A program made the translations under genes and the position numbers. Below the pieces are notes generated by a model. The model worked only from the letters and a program-made list of their open reading frames with translations, did no database searches and was not told the DNA's origin. From the NCBI RefSeq assembly GCF_937952055.1, contig NZ_CALFYO010000019.1, positions 372,001-436,000 on the forward strand: DNA of 64,000 nucleotides, given 5' to 3'. This DNA is from an uncultured Piscinibacter sp. Its GTDB lineage: Bacteria; Pseudomonadota; Gammaproteobacteria; Burkholderiales; Burkholderiaceae_C. This document shows positions 42,804 to 51,344 of the stretch, piece by piece (the stretch's first letter is position 1; each line of letters opens with the position of its first letter).

Positions 42804-44972
42804 TTAAGGCGCCGAGGCGCCCGAGGCCGGGGCCGCGGGGGCCGCCGCAGCCGCCGGTTCCGAGGGGGCACGCATCGGCGGAATCACCGGCGAGTCCTTC
42901 AGCGGCAGGAACGGGTTGGAGGCCGGTTGCGCGTCCTTCTGGTTGGCGCGAATCAGATCGTAGCGGTCCAGCGAGAGCCTGGACGACGAGTCGCTGTCGC
43001 GCATGATGGTCGGCTTCAGGAAGACCATCAGGTTGCTGCGGTTCTTCTCGCGCTTCTCGCTGCGGAAGAGGGCGCCGAAGAAGGGGATGTCGCCGAGCAG
43101 CGGCACCTTCGACTTCGTGTCGGTGTACGTCTCGTTGATCAGGCCGCCGAGCACGAGGATCGCGCCATCGTCCACCACCACGGTCGACTCGATCGAGCGC
43201 TTGGTGGTCGACGGGCCGGCGTTGCTGGTTCCCGCAGCCGTGGTCGCCTTCACGCTCGACTGCTCCTGGTAGATCGTCATGCGCACCGTGCCGCCTTCGC
43301 CGATCTGCGGCTTGATGCGCAGCGTGATGCCGACGTCCTTGCGTTCGATGGTCTGGAACGGGTTGGTCGTCGCCGTGCCGGTGTTGGTGAACTGGCCGGT
43401 GATGAAGGGCACGTTCTCGCCGACGACGATCTTCGCCTCCTCGTTGTCGAGCGTGATCAGGTTCGGCGTGGAGACGATGTTGGTGTTGGCCTGGGTCTGC
43501 AGCGCACGTGCCACCGCAGCCAGCGCGTAGGTGCCGCCGTAGTTCTTCAGCAGGCCGATGTTGAAACCCTCGCCGGGCAGGGTCGTTCCCTGGCCAGCCA
43601 GGGTCTGGGTCAGCGCGACGATGCTCGGCCCGCCGATCGAGGTGTTGGTGCCGGCGAACACACCGTACTTGTCGCCGGTGCTGCCGGCCAGGCCCTGCCA
43701 CTGGAAGCCGAAGTCGGCGGCGTTGTCGCCGGACACCTCGACGATCATGCTTTCGATGTAGACCTGCGCGCGGCGCGAGTCGAGCTGGTCGATCATGGCG
43801 CGCACCTGGCGGTACAGGGGCTCGGCGGCCGTGATGACCAGCGAATTGCTCGAGGGATCGGCCTGGATGAAACCGCCGGTCGATGGTCCGGCGCTGGCGC
43901 TGACCGGCGTGGTGCTTTGCGGCGACGCGCCACCGGCGGTGATGGCCGGCTGCGCAGCCGTCACTGCCGACGTCGGCGTCGGCGAGAGTGCGGCGGCACC
44001 GCTGCCCCCACCACTGCCGCCTGCGAACGCGGCGCGCAGCACCTGCGCGAGCTTGGTCGCGTCGGCATTCTTCAGGTGCACCACCCAGACGTTGCCTACC
44101 GCAGCCTGGCCCTGCGGCGGCTGGTCGAGCCGTTCGACCAGCGAGCGGATGCTGGCCATGCGGGCCGGGCTGCCGGCCTTGACGAGCAGGGTGTTGTTGC
44201 GCGAGTCCGCAATGATCGAGCTCGCCGCCCCGCCGATCACCGGTGCGCCGGGCACGACGACTGCGCCGCCGGAGTCCGACAGGCGCTGCACGAGGGGCGC
44301 GAGGTCGGCGGCCACCGCGTGCCGCAGCGGGATCACCTCCACCTCGCCGGCGGCCGGCGTGTCCATCGCCGCGATGATCTTGGCGATGCGCTGCAGGTTG
44401 TCCGCATAGTCGGTGATGACCAGCGAGTTGTTGCCGGGGTTGGCATTGATGGTGTTGTTCGGGCTGATGAGCGGGCGCAGCACCGGCACCAGGTTGTTGG
44501 CGTTCTCGTGATTGAGCTTGAACACCTGCGTAAGGATCTGGTCGCCGCGGCGGCCCGTCTCGCCCACCGCGACCGTGCCGGTCTGCAGCTTGGCGTCCGC
44601 CTCGGGCACGACCTTGAACAGGCCGCCGACCTCGACCACCGTGAAGCCCAGGCCGCGCAGCGCGGCCAGGTAGTTCAGGTAGGCTTCGCGCGGCGTGATC
44701 GGCTGCTCGCTGAACAGCGTGATCTGGCCCTTCACGCGCGGGTCGACGACGAACTGCTGCTTGAGGATCGCGCCCATCGCGCGCGACACCGCGTCGATGT
44801 CGGCGTTGACGAAGTTCAGCGTCACCGGCTCACCGCCGGCGAAGCGGCCCCGTGCCGTCTGCGCCAGTGCGCCGGGCGGCGGCACGAGCGCCGCGCTCAG
44901 CAGCGCGACGGCCAGCCTGGCGGGCCAGCGGCGCGGGAGAGGGCCCGAAGGCAGGTGTGACTTCATGATCAT
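42804..44972 (-). CDS. gspD: Type II secretion outer-membrane secretin GspD
   Basis: A 722-residue secretin starting MIMKSHLPSGPLPRRWPARL with a signal peptide cut after ALAQ. N0-N3 domains occupy about 50-420 (NFVNADIDAVSRAMGAILKQ opens N0), with a Ser/Thr/Gly-rich insertion around 340-385, and the secretin domain about 440-690 ends in VPLLGDIPFFGALFR. The start ATG overlaps the gspN stop by ATGA. It forms the export channel. A Pro/Ala-rich tail follows the secretin domain, and no pilotin gene is seen here. Confidence 0.96.
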   Translation of the reverse strand: MIMKSHLPSGPLPRRWPARLAVALLSAALVPPPGALAQTARGRFAGGEPVTLNFVNADIDAVSRAMGAILKQQFVVDPRVKGQITLFSEQPITPREAYLNYLAALRGLGFTVVEVGGLFKVVPEADAKLQTGTVAVGETGRRGDQILTQVFKLNHENANNLVPVLRPLISPNNTINANPGNNSLVITDYADNLQRIAKIIAAMDTPAAGEVEVIPLRHAVAADLAPLVQRLSDSGGAVVVPGAPVIGGAASSIIADSRNNTLLVKAGSPARMASIRSLVERLDQPPQGQAAVGNVWVVHLKNADATKLAQVLRAAFAGGSGGGSGAAALSPTPTSAVTAAQPAITAGGASPQSTTPVSASAGPSTGGFIQADPSSNSLVITAAEPLYRQVRAMIDQLDSRRAQVYIESMIVEVSGDNAADFGFQWQGLAGSTGDKYGVFAGTNTSIGGPSIVALTQTLAGQGTTLPGEGFNIGLLKNYGGTYALAAVARALQTQANTNIVSTPNLITLDNEEAKIVVGENVPFITGQFTNTGTATTNPFQTIERKDVGITLRIKPQIGEGGTVRMTIYQEQSSVKATTAAGTSNAGPSTTKRSIESTVVVDDGAILVLGGLINETYTDTKSKVPLLGDIPFFGALFRSEKREKNRSNLMVFLKPTIMRDSDSSSRLSLDRYDLIRANQKDAQPASNPFLPLKDSPVIPPMRAPSEPAAAAAPAAPASGASAP

Positions 44973-45856
44973 CCGATCGAAATGACGGACCGTGCGCCAT
45001 CGCGCCGCCCGATGATGTTCAGCAGATTGGTCAGCGGCGCCTCGGCCCCCGGCGCAGCACTCGCCTGGCCACGGAAGCGCACGCCAGTGGGCCCGAGGCT
45101 GCCGTTGCCGGAGAGCTGCAGCGCTCCCTGCTGCGTGGACAGCGTAAGCAGGGAGGCGCCGTTGCCCGAAGGATCGGCCGCGACGCTGAGGCGGTAGCTG
45201 CCCAGCGTGTCCAGCGTGGACAAGCGCGAGGAGACGTCGATCAGATCGATGTCGGCGCGGCCGGCCAGCCGCCAGCGACCTTGCACCGATTCGACGCTGA
45301 GGCCCGGCGAAGCGAGGCGGATGCTGCCGCCCATCTGCATGGTGTTCCAAGGCGTGCCCAGCCCGCCGAGCCAGGCGGTCGGCCACTGGCCGATCCAGTC
45401 GGGGTGGGCGGCGAGCGTCATCGAGATGCGGCCGAGACCCGGCCTGACGACCAGCGAGGCGGTGCCGTTCAGGCAGCAGGCATGGCGGGCGCGCAATTCG
45501 AGGCCCAGGCCCTTCACGCCGACCGTCCAATCGAGCCGGCCGGGCAGGGCGCTGGCGTCTCGGCTGCCCGGGCCGCCGGTCAGCACGACCACGGCGCTGC
45601 CCGACCACACCGTGCCGCGCGCGTCGGCCAGCAGCAAGTGCCCGTTGGTGGCCGAGGCGAGTGCCCCGGCGAGCCAGGCTGCGGGTGCGAAGGCGACCAG
45701 GCCAGCCAGCACGCCGAGCACCACGCCGAGCATCGCCCAACGCGTCGACGCACCGCGCGACTTGTCCCAGGCGATCTCCGCAAAGGTCGACTCGCCCCAC
45801 CCGGTGGCCGAGGCGGTGTTCGCCCAAGGACGGCCCTTGCGGCGCCGCCCGATCAT
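44969..45856 (-). CDS. gspN: Type II secretion protein GspN
   Basis: A 295-residue GspN starting MIGRRRKGRPWANTASATG. One membrane helix lies at about 43-66 (AMLGVVLGVLAGLVAFAPA), followed by a periplasmic domain with GTVWSGSAVVVLTGGPGSR and the family motif GRWRLAGRADIDLIDVSSRL. GspN is found in a subset of type II systems, including Burkholderiales, and its role is not settled. The gene overlaps gspM and gspD by ATGA. Confidence 0.88.
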   Translation of the reverse strand: MIGRRRKGRPWANTASATGWGESTFAEIAWDKSRGASTRWAMLGVVLGVLAGLVAFAPAAWLAGALASATNGHLLLADARGTVWSGSAVVVLTGGPGSRDASALPGRLDWTVGVKGLGLELRARHACCLNGTASLVVRPGLGRISMTLAAHPDWIGQWPTAWLGGLGTPWNTMQMGGSIRLASPGLSVESVQGRWRLAGRADIDLIDVSSRLSTLDTLGSYRLSVAADPSGNGASLLTLSTQQGALQLSGNGSLGPTGVRFRGQASAAPGAEAPLTNLLNIIGRRDGARSVISIG

Positions 45857-46374
45857 GGCGTGCCTCCACTGCCGAGCGTGACGACCACCGTGCCGCTGTA
45901 CCCCTGTGGCCCGCGCGTGAGCTGCGCCTCGACCGGCCGCACGCGTGCCGCGCTGCGCGCCTCGAGCAGCCAGCCGCGCAGCGCCTCCGGCGAGACGCCG
46001 TTGAGCGTCAGCGAGGCGCGGTCGCCTTGCAGCGACAGACGGCCTCGGTCGGCCAGCCGGTCGGTGGCTGATTTCAGGGCCGCGGCGGCCTGCACCTGTG
46101 TCACCGCCGCCACGCCGCGCAGGCTCTGACTCTCGGCGGCGAGGCGCTGCATCTGCTGCAGTTGCGCGTCGAGCGCGTCGAGTTGCGCCGGTGTCTCGCG
46201 CAGGCTGCGCCAGGCGGGCTGGATGAAGATCAGCCAGACGAGGAAGGCGCCCAGGACGGTGCCGGCTGCGCCCAGGGCGAGGCGCTCGCGCGGCGCCCGC
46301 GAACGCCAGTAGGTGCGGGCACGATCGCGCCATTGCGCGACGGCGGGCGGAAGCGTCAGGGCCTTCGTATTCAC
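45853..46374 (-). CDS. gspM: Type II secretion protein GspM
   Basis: A 173-residue protein with GTG start (MNTKALTLPPAVAQW) overlapping the gspL stop by GTGA. A cytoplasmic N-terminus, one helix at about 37-55 (LGAAGTVLGAFLVWLIFIQ) and a periplasmic ferredoxin-like domain (LTLNGVSPEALRGWLLEA) fit GspM, which stabilises GspL and the platform. The sequence is poorly conserved, and position supports the name. Confidence 0.9.
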   Translation of the reverse strand: MNTKALTLPPAVAQWRDRARTYWRSRAPRERLALGAAGTVLGAFLVWLIFIQPAWRSLRETPAQLDALDAQLQQMQRLAAESQSLRGVAAVTQVQAAAALKSATDRLADRGRLSLQGDRASLTLNGVSPEALRGWLLEARSAARVRPVEAQLTRGPQGYSGTVVVTLGSGGTP

Positions 46375-47639
46375 GAGCGGGCTCCAGGCCGTGCGCGCGA
46401 CAGCACCAGCTGCGCGCCGTTGGCGTCGACCTGCCATCCCGCCGGCCGCAGCAGACTCCTGAATTGCGCGATCTGCTGTTCGCTCCAGCCGGCGGCGGCC
46501 AGGGTCAGGCGCCCGCTCTCGTAGCGCAGCGTGTCCACCGGGGGCCGGTCCGTGGGCCAGGCCGAGGCGGCGGCCAGCAGCATCGGCTCGAGGTCGGTGT
46601 CGCCCGCCTTGCCGGCCACCGTGCGCAGGGTCTGCACCTCGCGTTGCATCACGGCGGCAGCGTCGCGTTGCAGGTCGAGGTCGCTGACGCGCGGGAAGGT
46701 CGTGCGCACCACACTCTGCATCGCCAGCTTGCGCGCCTCGACGGCGCTGCGCTGGTGCCAGGCCCAGACGTTGAGGCCCGCGACCTGGGCGATGAGGAGC
46801 GCGGCGAGCCCCCAGCGCACCGGCCGCCACTGCGGGCTGGCGAAGCGGCGCAGGCCGTCGCGCAGCGCCCGCGCGCCGCGGGTGCGCTGTGCGAGGTCGA
46901 ACTGGCGCAGATCCCACAGGCTGCGCGCAGCCTGCAGCGCGCGCTCGGGGCGCGACATGACGTTGACCGGCATGCCCAGCCACTGCTCGGCGGAGGCCGC
47001 TGCCCCCGGTGTGGCACTCCAGCGCGTGCCCGGAGGCGCCGGCCGCGGGATGAGCGCGCGTGCGAGGCCCCCGTGCAGCCGGATGCTGGCCACGCCGTCG
47101 GCATGAGACCAGTGCAGCAGCACCCCCTGGTCCGGACCGTTGGCGCTGGCGCGTGTCTCGGCGAAGTGACCGCTGGGCGGGTCGTCGGGCCACGACGAGG
47201 GCACGATGCGGTCGACGAACACGTCGGCCTTCTCCAGCGCGGCGAGCTCGGCGCGCAGCCAGCGCCGGTCGACCGCCGCCACCCATGCGGGTTGGCCCGC
47301 CGTGGCGCCGGGTGCGACGGCGAGGTGGACGTCCTCGGCATCCTCGAGCAGGGCCTCCTCGAGCACGCCGACGAGCGCGGCCCGCAGGCGCGCCGCCGGC
47401 GCCTTGGGCAGGGTGATGCGGTGCCAGCTGACGTCGGTGTCGGCGAGCATGGCCACCACCGAGCTGGCCTTGGGCAGCAGCGCCGCGGCGCACTCGCCCT
47501 GCGAATTCATCACCAGGCCGTCCGGGCTGGTCACGTAGACGTACTCGGTGCCGATGCCCGAGGCGGACGCCTCCGGGCCGGCACCGCCACGTGCGCTCAG
47601 GCGCTGGCGTTCGGGAATCTGGACGACGAGGATGGACAT
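46371..47639 (-). CDS. gspL: Type II secretion protein GspL
   Basis: A 422-residue GspL starting MSILVVQIPERQRLS. The cytoplasmic actin-like domain (about 1-260) binds GspE; one membrane helix lies near 275-295 (RWGLAALLIAQVAGLNVWAW), then a periplasmic ferredoxin-like domain. A 128-bp gap separates it from gspK, with a -10 box just upstream, so it may have its own promoter. Confidence 0.92.
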   Translation of the reverse strand: MSILVVQIPERQRLSARGGAGPEASASGIGTEYVYVTSPDGLVMNSQGECAAALLPKASSVVAMLADTDVSWHRITLPKAPAARLRAALVGVLEEALLEDAEDVHLAVAPGATAGQPAWVAAVDRRWLRAELAALEKADVFVDRIVPSSWPDDPPSGHFAETRASANGPDQGVLLHWSHADGVASIRLHGGLARALIPRPAPPGTRWSATPGAAASAEQWLGMPVNVMSRPERALQAARSLWDLRQFDLAQRTRGARALRDGLRRFASPQWRPVRWGLAALLIAQVAGLNVWAWHQRSAVEARKLAMQSVVRTTFPRVSDLDLQRDAAAVMQREVQTLRTVAGKAGDTDLEPMLLAAASAWPTDRPPVDTLRYESGRLTLAAAGWSEQQIAQFRSLLRPAGWQVDANGAQLVLSRARPGARS

Positions 47640-47665
47640 GGGTGGCGCGTCACGGTGCTGCCCGC

Positions 47666-47671
47666 ATTGTA
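47666..47671 (-). promoter_or_regulatory. Candidate -10 box upstream of gspL
   Basis: On minus TACAAT lies at 47671-47666, predicted start of transcription near 47659, 20 bases before the gspL ATG. No good -35 is seen at 16-18 bases, and an inverted TTGTAG/CTACAA pair spans it. It would divide the secretion operon into gspG-K and gspL-F plus kinase units. Confidence 0.35.
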
Positions 47672-47767
47672 GGGTTGGGTCTTCTACAAACCTTCACAAA
47701 TCAACGACTTAGGACACGACGTTGTAGCGCGTCCGGGGGCCATTGCACCATGGGGCCGGACCCGCGA

Positions 47768-48718
47768 TCACGGGCGCAGTGCCTCAAGCGTGGAAACCTG
47801 CTCACGTTGCACGACCAGCATGTCCAGCCCGCGGCGCTCGACCAGCGAGCGCTGTTCGAGCACGTGGTCCTCCAGACGCAGGCGCCCGCGCACCTCGAAG
47901 AAGCTCGACACCACGGCGAGCTGTTGCGGATTGAGCGGGCCGAGGGCGGGAACCTGGGCCGCCACCGCACCCAGCGTCTTGAACGGGTCGCGCTGGCGCA
48001 ACTGCACGAGGCGTTCGGCGGTGGCCAGGTCCATGCCCTTGACGACGGCGGAGAGCACCTCGCGCGAGGCGGTGTTGGCGTTCACCGGGGTGCGCACCGG
48101 CAGCAGCGTGACGTAGGGCTCGAGCAGCGCGATCGTGCTGGCGTCGATGCCCAGCCAAGTGAGTTGCTCGAGCTTGCGTGGCCGCAGCGGCGCACTGCTG
48201 TTGCCCTCTCCGCCCACGGCCTGCGCGTCGCGAAGGCCGGCGGCGATGCGTGCGGCGACGTCGCTGGCGACGCCCACCGTCTGGCAGAGCCGTTCCAGCG
48301 CTTCGAGCTCGGCCGGCACGAGCTTGCCACCCGGATCGAGCAGGCTGGCAAGGTTGTAGCGCGCCTGCGCATCGGTGATCACGCCGGAGAGAAAGGCATC
48401 GGGTGCATCCTCGGCGTTGCTCGTGTCCACAGCGAGGAAGGTGGACAGTCTGGCCTCGGCCAAGGGCGTGGCCCAGGGTTCGGTGAGTGCCGTGGGGCGA
48501 CCGGAGCGCGCGTCCTCGCGCAGGATCAGCCGCGCCCAGTCGAGCGCGCCGTTGAGGATCCAGGCCGACTGCACGCGGGCGCGCTCGGCCGCCTCGACCT
48601 GCACGGCACGCCACTGTTGCCAGATCATCGAAGCCGCCAGCGTCACCACGATCGTGACGATGATCAGCGCAGTCAGCAGTGCCGCGCCGCGTTGCCGTGA
48701 TGAACGCCGAACAGTCAT
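47768..48718 (-). CDS. gspK: Type II secretion minor pseudopilin GspK
   Basis: A 316-residue GspK starting MTVRRSSRQRGAALLTALII. The prepilin cleavage lies before AALLTALIIVTIVVTLAAS, and position +5 is Thr instead of Glu, as is normal for GspK at the tip of the pseudopilus. A large globular domain follows, including two helix-hairpin-like repeats near the C-terminus (TASREVLSAVVKGMDLATAE). Confidence 0.93.
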   Translation of the reverse strand: MTVRRSSRQRGAALLTALIIVTIVVTLAASMIWQQWRAVQVEAAERARVQSAWILNGALDWARLILREDARSGRPTALTEPWATPLAEARLSTFLAVDTSNAEDAPDAFLSGVITDAQARYNLASLLDPGGKLVPAELEALERLCQTVGVASDVAARIAAGLRDAQAVGGEGNSSAPLRPRKLEQLTWLGIDASTIALLEPYVTLLPVRTPVNANTASREVLSAVVKGMDLATAERLVQLRQRDPFKTLGAVAAQVPALGPLNPQQLAVVSSFFEVRGRLRLEDHVLEQRSLVERRGLDMLVVQREQVSTLEALRP

Positions 48719-48721
48719 CGT

Positions 48722-49354
48722 TCAGGGCCCCAGCAGGACGTCGCGCGTGAGCGTGCCCGAGAAGCCGCTGCCCGGCGCGAAGCCCATCACCACACGCACG
48801 CCCGAGGGCAAGGCTTGCCGGGGCGGCGCGCCGCTGGCCGCGCCCGCGGGTGGCGCCACAACGTTGCCGGTGGACTGCGCGTTGCTCCAGGCATTGCCCT
48901 GGAAGAAGTACACCTGCCATTGCGACACGCCTTCGAGCGTGCGCAACTGGCCGGGTTCGCCGCCCTGCAACTGCTGGCTGGCGAACCAGCTGTCCTGCAG
49001 GGCCGCGCTGCCGGTCACTGCCGGGCCGGCCCAGCGCTCCAGGACGTTGTCCGCGCCCGCCGGCCGCAACGACCAGGCCACCACCTGCACGCCGTCGGGC
49101 ACGCTGCGCGTCATGCGCAGCGTCGCGCCGTCGAACACCAGCGGTGGCACCGCGCCGGTGTCCTGCACCGCCGCGAGGTCGGTCTGCCATTGCGCGAGCA
49201 CGGTGTTCATGCGCAGCGTCTGTTCGAGCTGGCGCTGGCTGGTGTCGCGCGCGCGCACGATGCCGTCGACGCCCCGCCAGGCCATGCCGGCCATGAGCGC
49301 GAGAACGAGCAGCGCCACCAGCACCTCGACGAGCGTGAAGCCTCGGTCCTTCAT
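48722..49354 (-). CDS. gspJ: Type II secretion minor pseudopilin GspJ
   Basis: A 210-residue pseudopilin with the prepilin motif RGFTLVEVLVALLVLALMAG at its N-terminus and a conserved MAWRGVDGIVRARDTSQRQL. It belongs to the tip complex with GspH, I and K. The gene starts 4 bp after the gspI stop and ends 3 bp before gspK. Confidence 0.93.
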   Translation of the reverse strand: MKDRGFTLVEVLVALLVLALMAGMAWRGVDGIVRARDTSQRQLEQTLRMNTVLAQWQTDLAAVQDTGAVPPLVFDGATLRMTRSVPDGVQVVAWSLRPAGADNVLERWAGPAVTGSAALQDSWFASQQLQGGEPGQLRTLEGVSQWQVYFFQGNAWSNAQSTGNVVAPPAGAASGAPPRQALPSGVRVVMGFAPGSGFSGTLTRDVLLGP

Positions 49355-49358
49355 GATC

Positions 49359-49724
49359 TCAGTAGCGGCCGAGGATGGTCGACAGGCTGAGCACCGGTTC
49401 GCCCGCCTCGTTGGCCACCTGTGCGTCGACGCGCCGGAAGTTCGGGTTCGGAGTCGGTCTCACCACCAGCCTGCCGCGAAAGCTGCGACTAAGCTGCTCG
49501 CAGACGAACTCTCCGTCGCCGACGCTGGGAAACTGCTTGGCCAGGCGCAGGCCGGTGAGCTGGTTGTCGGCGCACCATTGTGCGGCGGTGACGTCGGCGA
49601 GGCGCTGCGCATTGTTGGTCAGTGCGCCGGCGGCCTTGATGCCGGCGCCCAGCGTCACCGCAACGATGGCCACGCCGACCAGCACCTCGATCAGGGTGAA
49701 GCCACGCTCGCGACGGTGCCTCAC
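49359..49724 (-). CDS. gspI: Type II secretion minor pseudopilin GspI
   Basis: A 121-residue pseudopilin whose GTG start overlaps the gspH stop by GTGA. The prepilin motif is RGFTLIEVLVGVAIVAVTLG, followed by ALTNNAQRLADVTAAQWCAD, which matches the GspI family. Size is typical. Confidence 0.93.
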   Translation of the reverse strand: MRHRRERGFTLIEVLVGVAIVAVTLGAGIKAAGALTNNAQRLADVTAAQWCADNQLTGLRLAKQFPSVGDGEFVCEQLSRSFRGRLVVRPTPNPNFRRVDAQVANEAGEPVLSLSTILGRY

Positions 49725-50170
49725 GGCGCGGCCTCGCCGTCGCTGACGGTGAACGGTCCCAGGCCGTCGGTGTCGAGCACGAGTCGCTGTGCGTCCAGCC
49801 GCAGCACGATGCGCTGGCGGCCGATCAGCGGCTCCGGGCCGAGCACCACCGCACGAGCACCGACCACCTCGGCGCTGACCCCCTCGCCGAGCCAGCGCGA
49901 AGGCAGCTGCGCCGAGTCGGGCAGGCCGATGAAGCGGAAACCGGGCGTGTCGGCCTGTTCGGCGCGCGGCTCCCAGCGTGCCGCAAGCCCCGAGGCGCGT
50001 GCCTCGGCGCGCGCCGATTCGAGCAACGCCGCCAGGCGGGCCGCCTCCTGCTCGAGCCGCGTCGCCGCCGGGTCGCGCATCGCCAGGCTGACCACGCTGC
50101 TGGCGATGGCGATCAGGGTGATGACGACCAGCAACTCGATCAGCGTGAAGCCGATCTGGCGCGGGGGCAT
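49721..50170 (-). CDS. gspH: Type II secretion minor pseudopilin GspH
   Basis: A 149-residue pseudopilin starting MPPRQIGFTLIELLVVITLI with Gly at the cleavage site and Glu at +5. The family features LARLAALLESARAEARASG-like (ARLAALLESARAEARASG) follow. A longer frame is open upstream but overlaps gspG, so the ATG close to the prepilin motif was selected. Confidence 0.92.
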   Translation of the reverse strand: MPPRQIGFTLIELLVVITLIAIASSVVSLAMRDPAATRLEQEAARLAALLESARAEARASGLAARWEPRAEQADTPGFRFIGLPDSAQLPSRWLGEGVSAEVVGARAVVLGPEPLIGRQRIVLRLDAQRLVLDTDGLGPFTVSDGEAAP

Positions 50171-50195
50171 GCGCGCTGGCACGCGGGCTCCGGGG

Positions 50196-50639
50196 TCATT
50201 GCCAGGAGCCGACCTCGGCGTCCTTGCCCTCGCCGCCGAGCACACCGTCGGCGCCGAAGCTGAAGACGTCGATCTCGCCCTTCAGGCCAGGGTTGGCGTA
50301 CTGGTATGGCCGGCCCCAGGGATCATTGGGCAGCTTCTCGAGGTAGGGCTTCCAGTTCGGCGGAATCGCGCCCGCAGTAGGTTTGACGACCAGTGCCTGC
50401 AGGCCCTGTTCGCCGCTCGGGTAGCGTTGGTTGTCGAGCCGGTAGAGCTTGAGTGCCTGCATCAGGTTGTTCACGTCGGTGCGCGCCGCGGTCACGCGCG
50501 CGTCATCGGCGCGGTCGAGCACGTTCGGCACGATCAGCGCGGCCAGCACGCCAATGATCACCAGCACCACCATCAGCTCGATCAGGGTGAAGCCGCGCGC
50601 GCGACGGAATCGGTTGTGTTGCACGGAAGATGACATCAT
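50196..50639 (-). CDS. gspG: Type II secretion major pseudopilin GspG
   Basis: A 147-residue major pseudopilin starting MMSSSVQHNRFRRARG with the prepilin motif GFTLIELMVVLVIIGVLAAL. The calcium-binding C-terminal region is clear: LEKLPNDPWGRPYQYANPG and ending DVFSFGADGVLGGEG. It is the first gene of the leftward secretion operon, and its start lies 60 bp from that of the divergent gspC. Confidence 0.97.
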   Translation of the reverse strand: MMSSSVQHNRFRRARGFTLIELMVVLVIIGVLAALIVPNVLDRADDARVTAARTDVNNLMQALKLYRLDNQRYPSGEQGLQALVVKPTAGAIPPNWKPYLEKLPNDPWGRPYQYANPGLKGEIDVFSFGADGVLGGEGKDAEVGSWQ

Positions 50640-50698
50640 GAACCGGCCCGCCAGGGCAGGGCTGTGGTGTTGCAGACGCGGTCGATGATAATCCCCGC

Positions 50699-51334
50699 AT
50701 GTTGGCAAGACTCACGGCCTTCGTCGTCTGGGCGCTGGTGGCCGCCACCGCAGTGTTCTGGGGGCTTCGCATGCTGGTGCGACCGCAGGCCGCGCCGGCC
50801 TACACCGTGCCCGTGGGGGATGTCGGGGCGCTGCGCGGCGACCTCTCGCGCCTGCTCGGCGCCACCGCCACCGCTCCGTCCGCGACGCAGGCGGCACCTG
50901 CGCCCGAACTCGCCTCGCGCTTCAAGCTGATCGGCATCATGGCCAGCAAGCAGCCGGATGGCGCCGGTTACGCGCTCATCGCCGTAGATGCCAAGCCAGC
51001 CCGGGCTTATGCCGTGGGTGCACCGCTCGACGGGGACATCGTGCTGCAGTCGGTGAGCCTGCGCACCGCGGCCATCGGCCCGGCGCAGGGCAGCCCGGCG
51101 GTCACGCTCGAGATCCCGGCACTGCCCGCACCGGCCACCGGCACGCTGCCCGGGCCGGCCGACGGCGTGAAGTTCGGCGCTGCGGCGCCCGTGGTGCAGC
51201 CGGTGCCGCAGCCCCTGCACTTGCCGGCGCAGGGTGCCGCCGTCCCCGGTCGACCTGTCTCTGCACCGCCCTCCGTTCAGCCGCCGGCGCCGGTGGTGCC
51301 GCGAACGCGCAACCCTGGGCTCACGAACCGCTGA
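50699..51334 (+). CDS. gspC: Type II secretion inner-membrane protein GspC
   Basis: A 211-residue GspC starting MLARLTAFVVWALVAATAVF. A single membrane helix is followed by a homology region at about 75-140 (LASRFKLIGIMASKQPDGAG and AVDAKPARAYAVGAPLDGD) that contacts GspD, then a Pro-rich tail. No PDZ domain is present. It is divergent from gspG, the arrangement known in Burkholderia. Confidence 0.9.
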   Translation: MLARLTAFVVWALVAATAVFWGLRMLVRPQAAPAYTVPVGDVGALRGDLSRLLGATATAPSATQAAPAPELASRFKLIGIMASKQPDGAGYALIAVDAKPARAYAVGAPLDGDIVLQSVSLRTAAIGPAQGSPAVTLEIPALPAPATGTLPGPADGVKFGAAAPVVQPVPQPLHLPAQGAAVPGRPVSAPPSVQPPAPVVPRTRNPGLTNR

Positions 51335-51344
51335 CGCGCGGCCC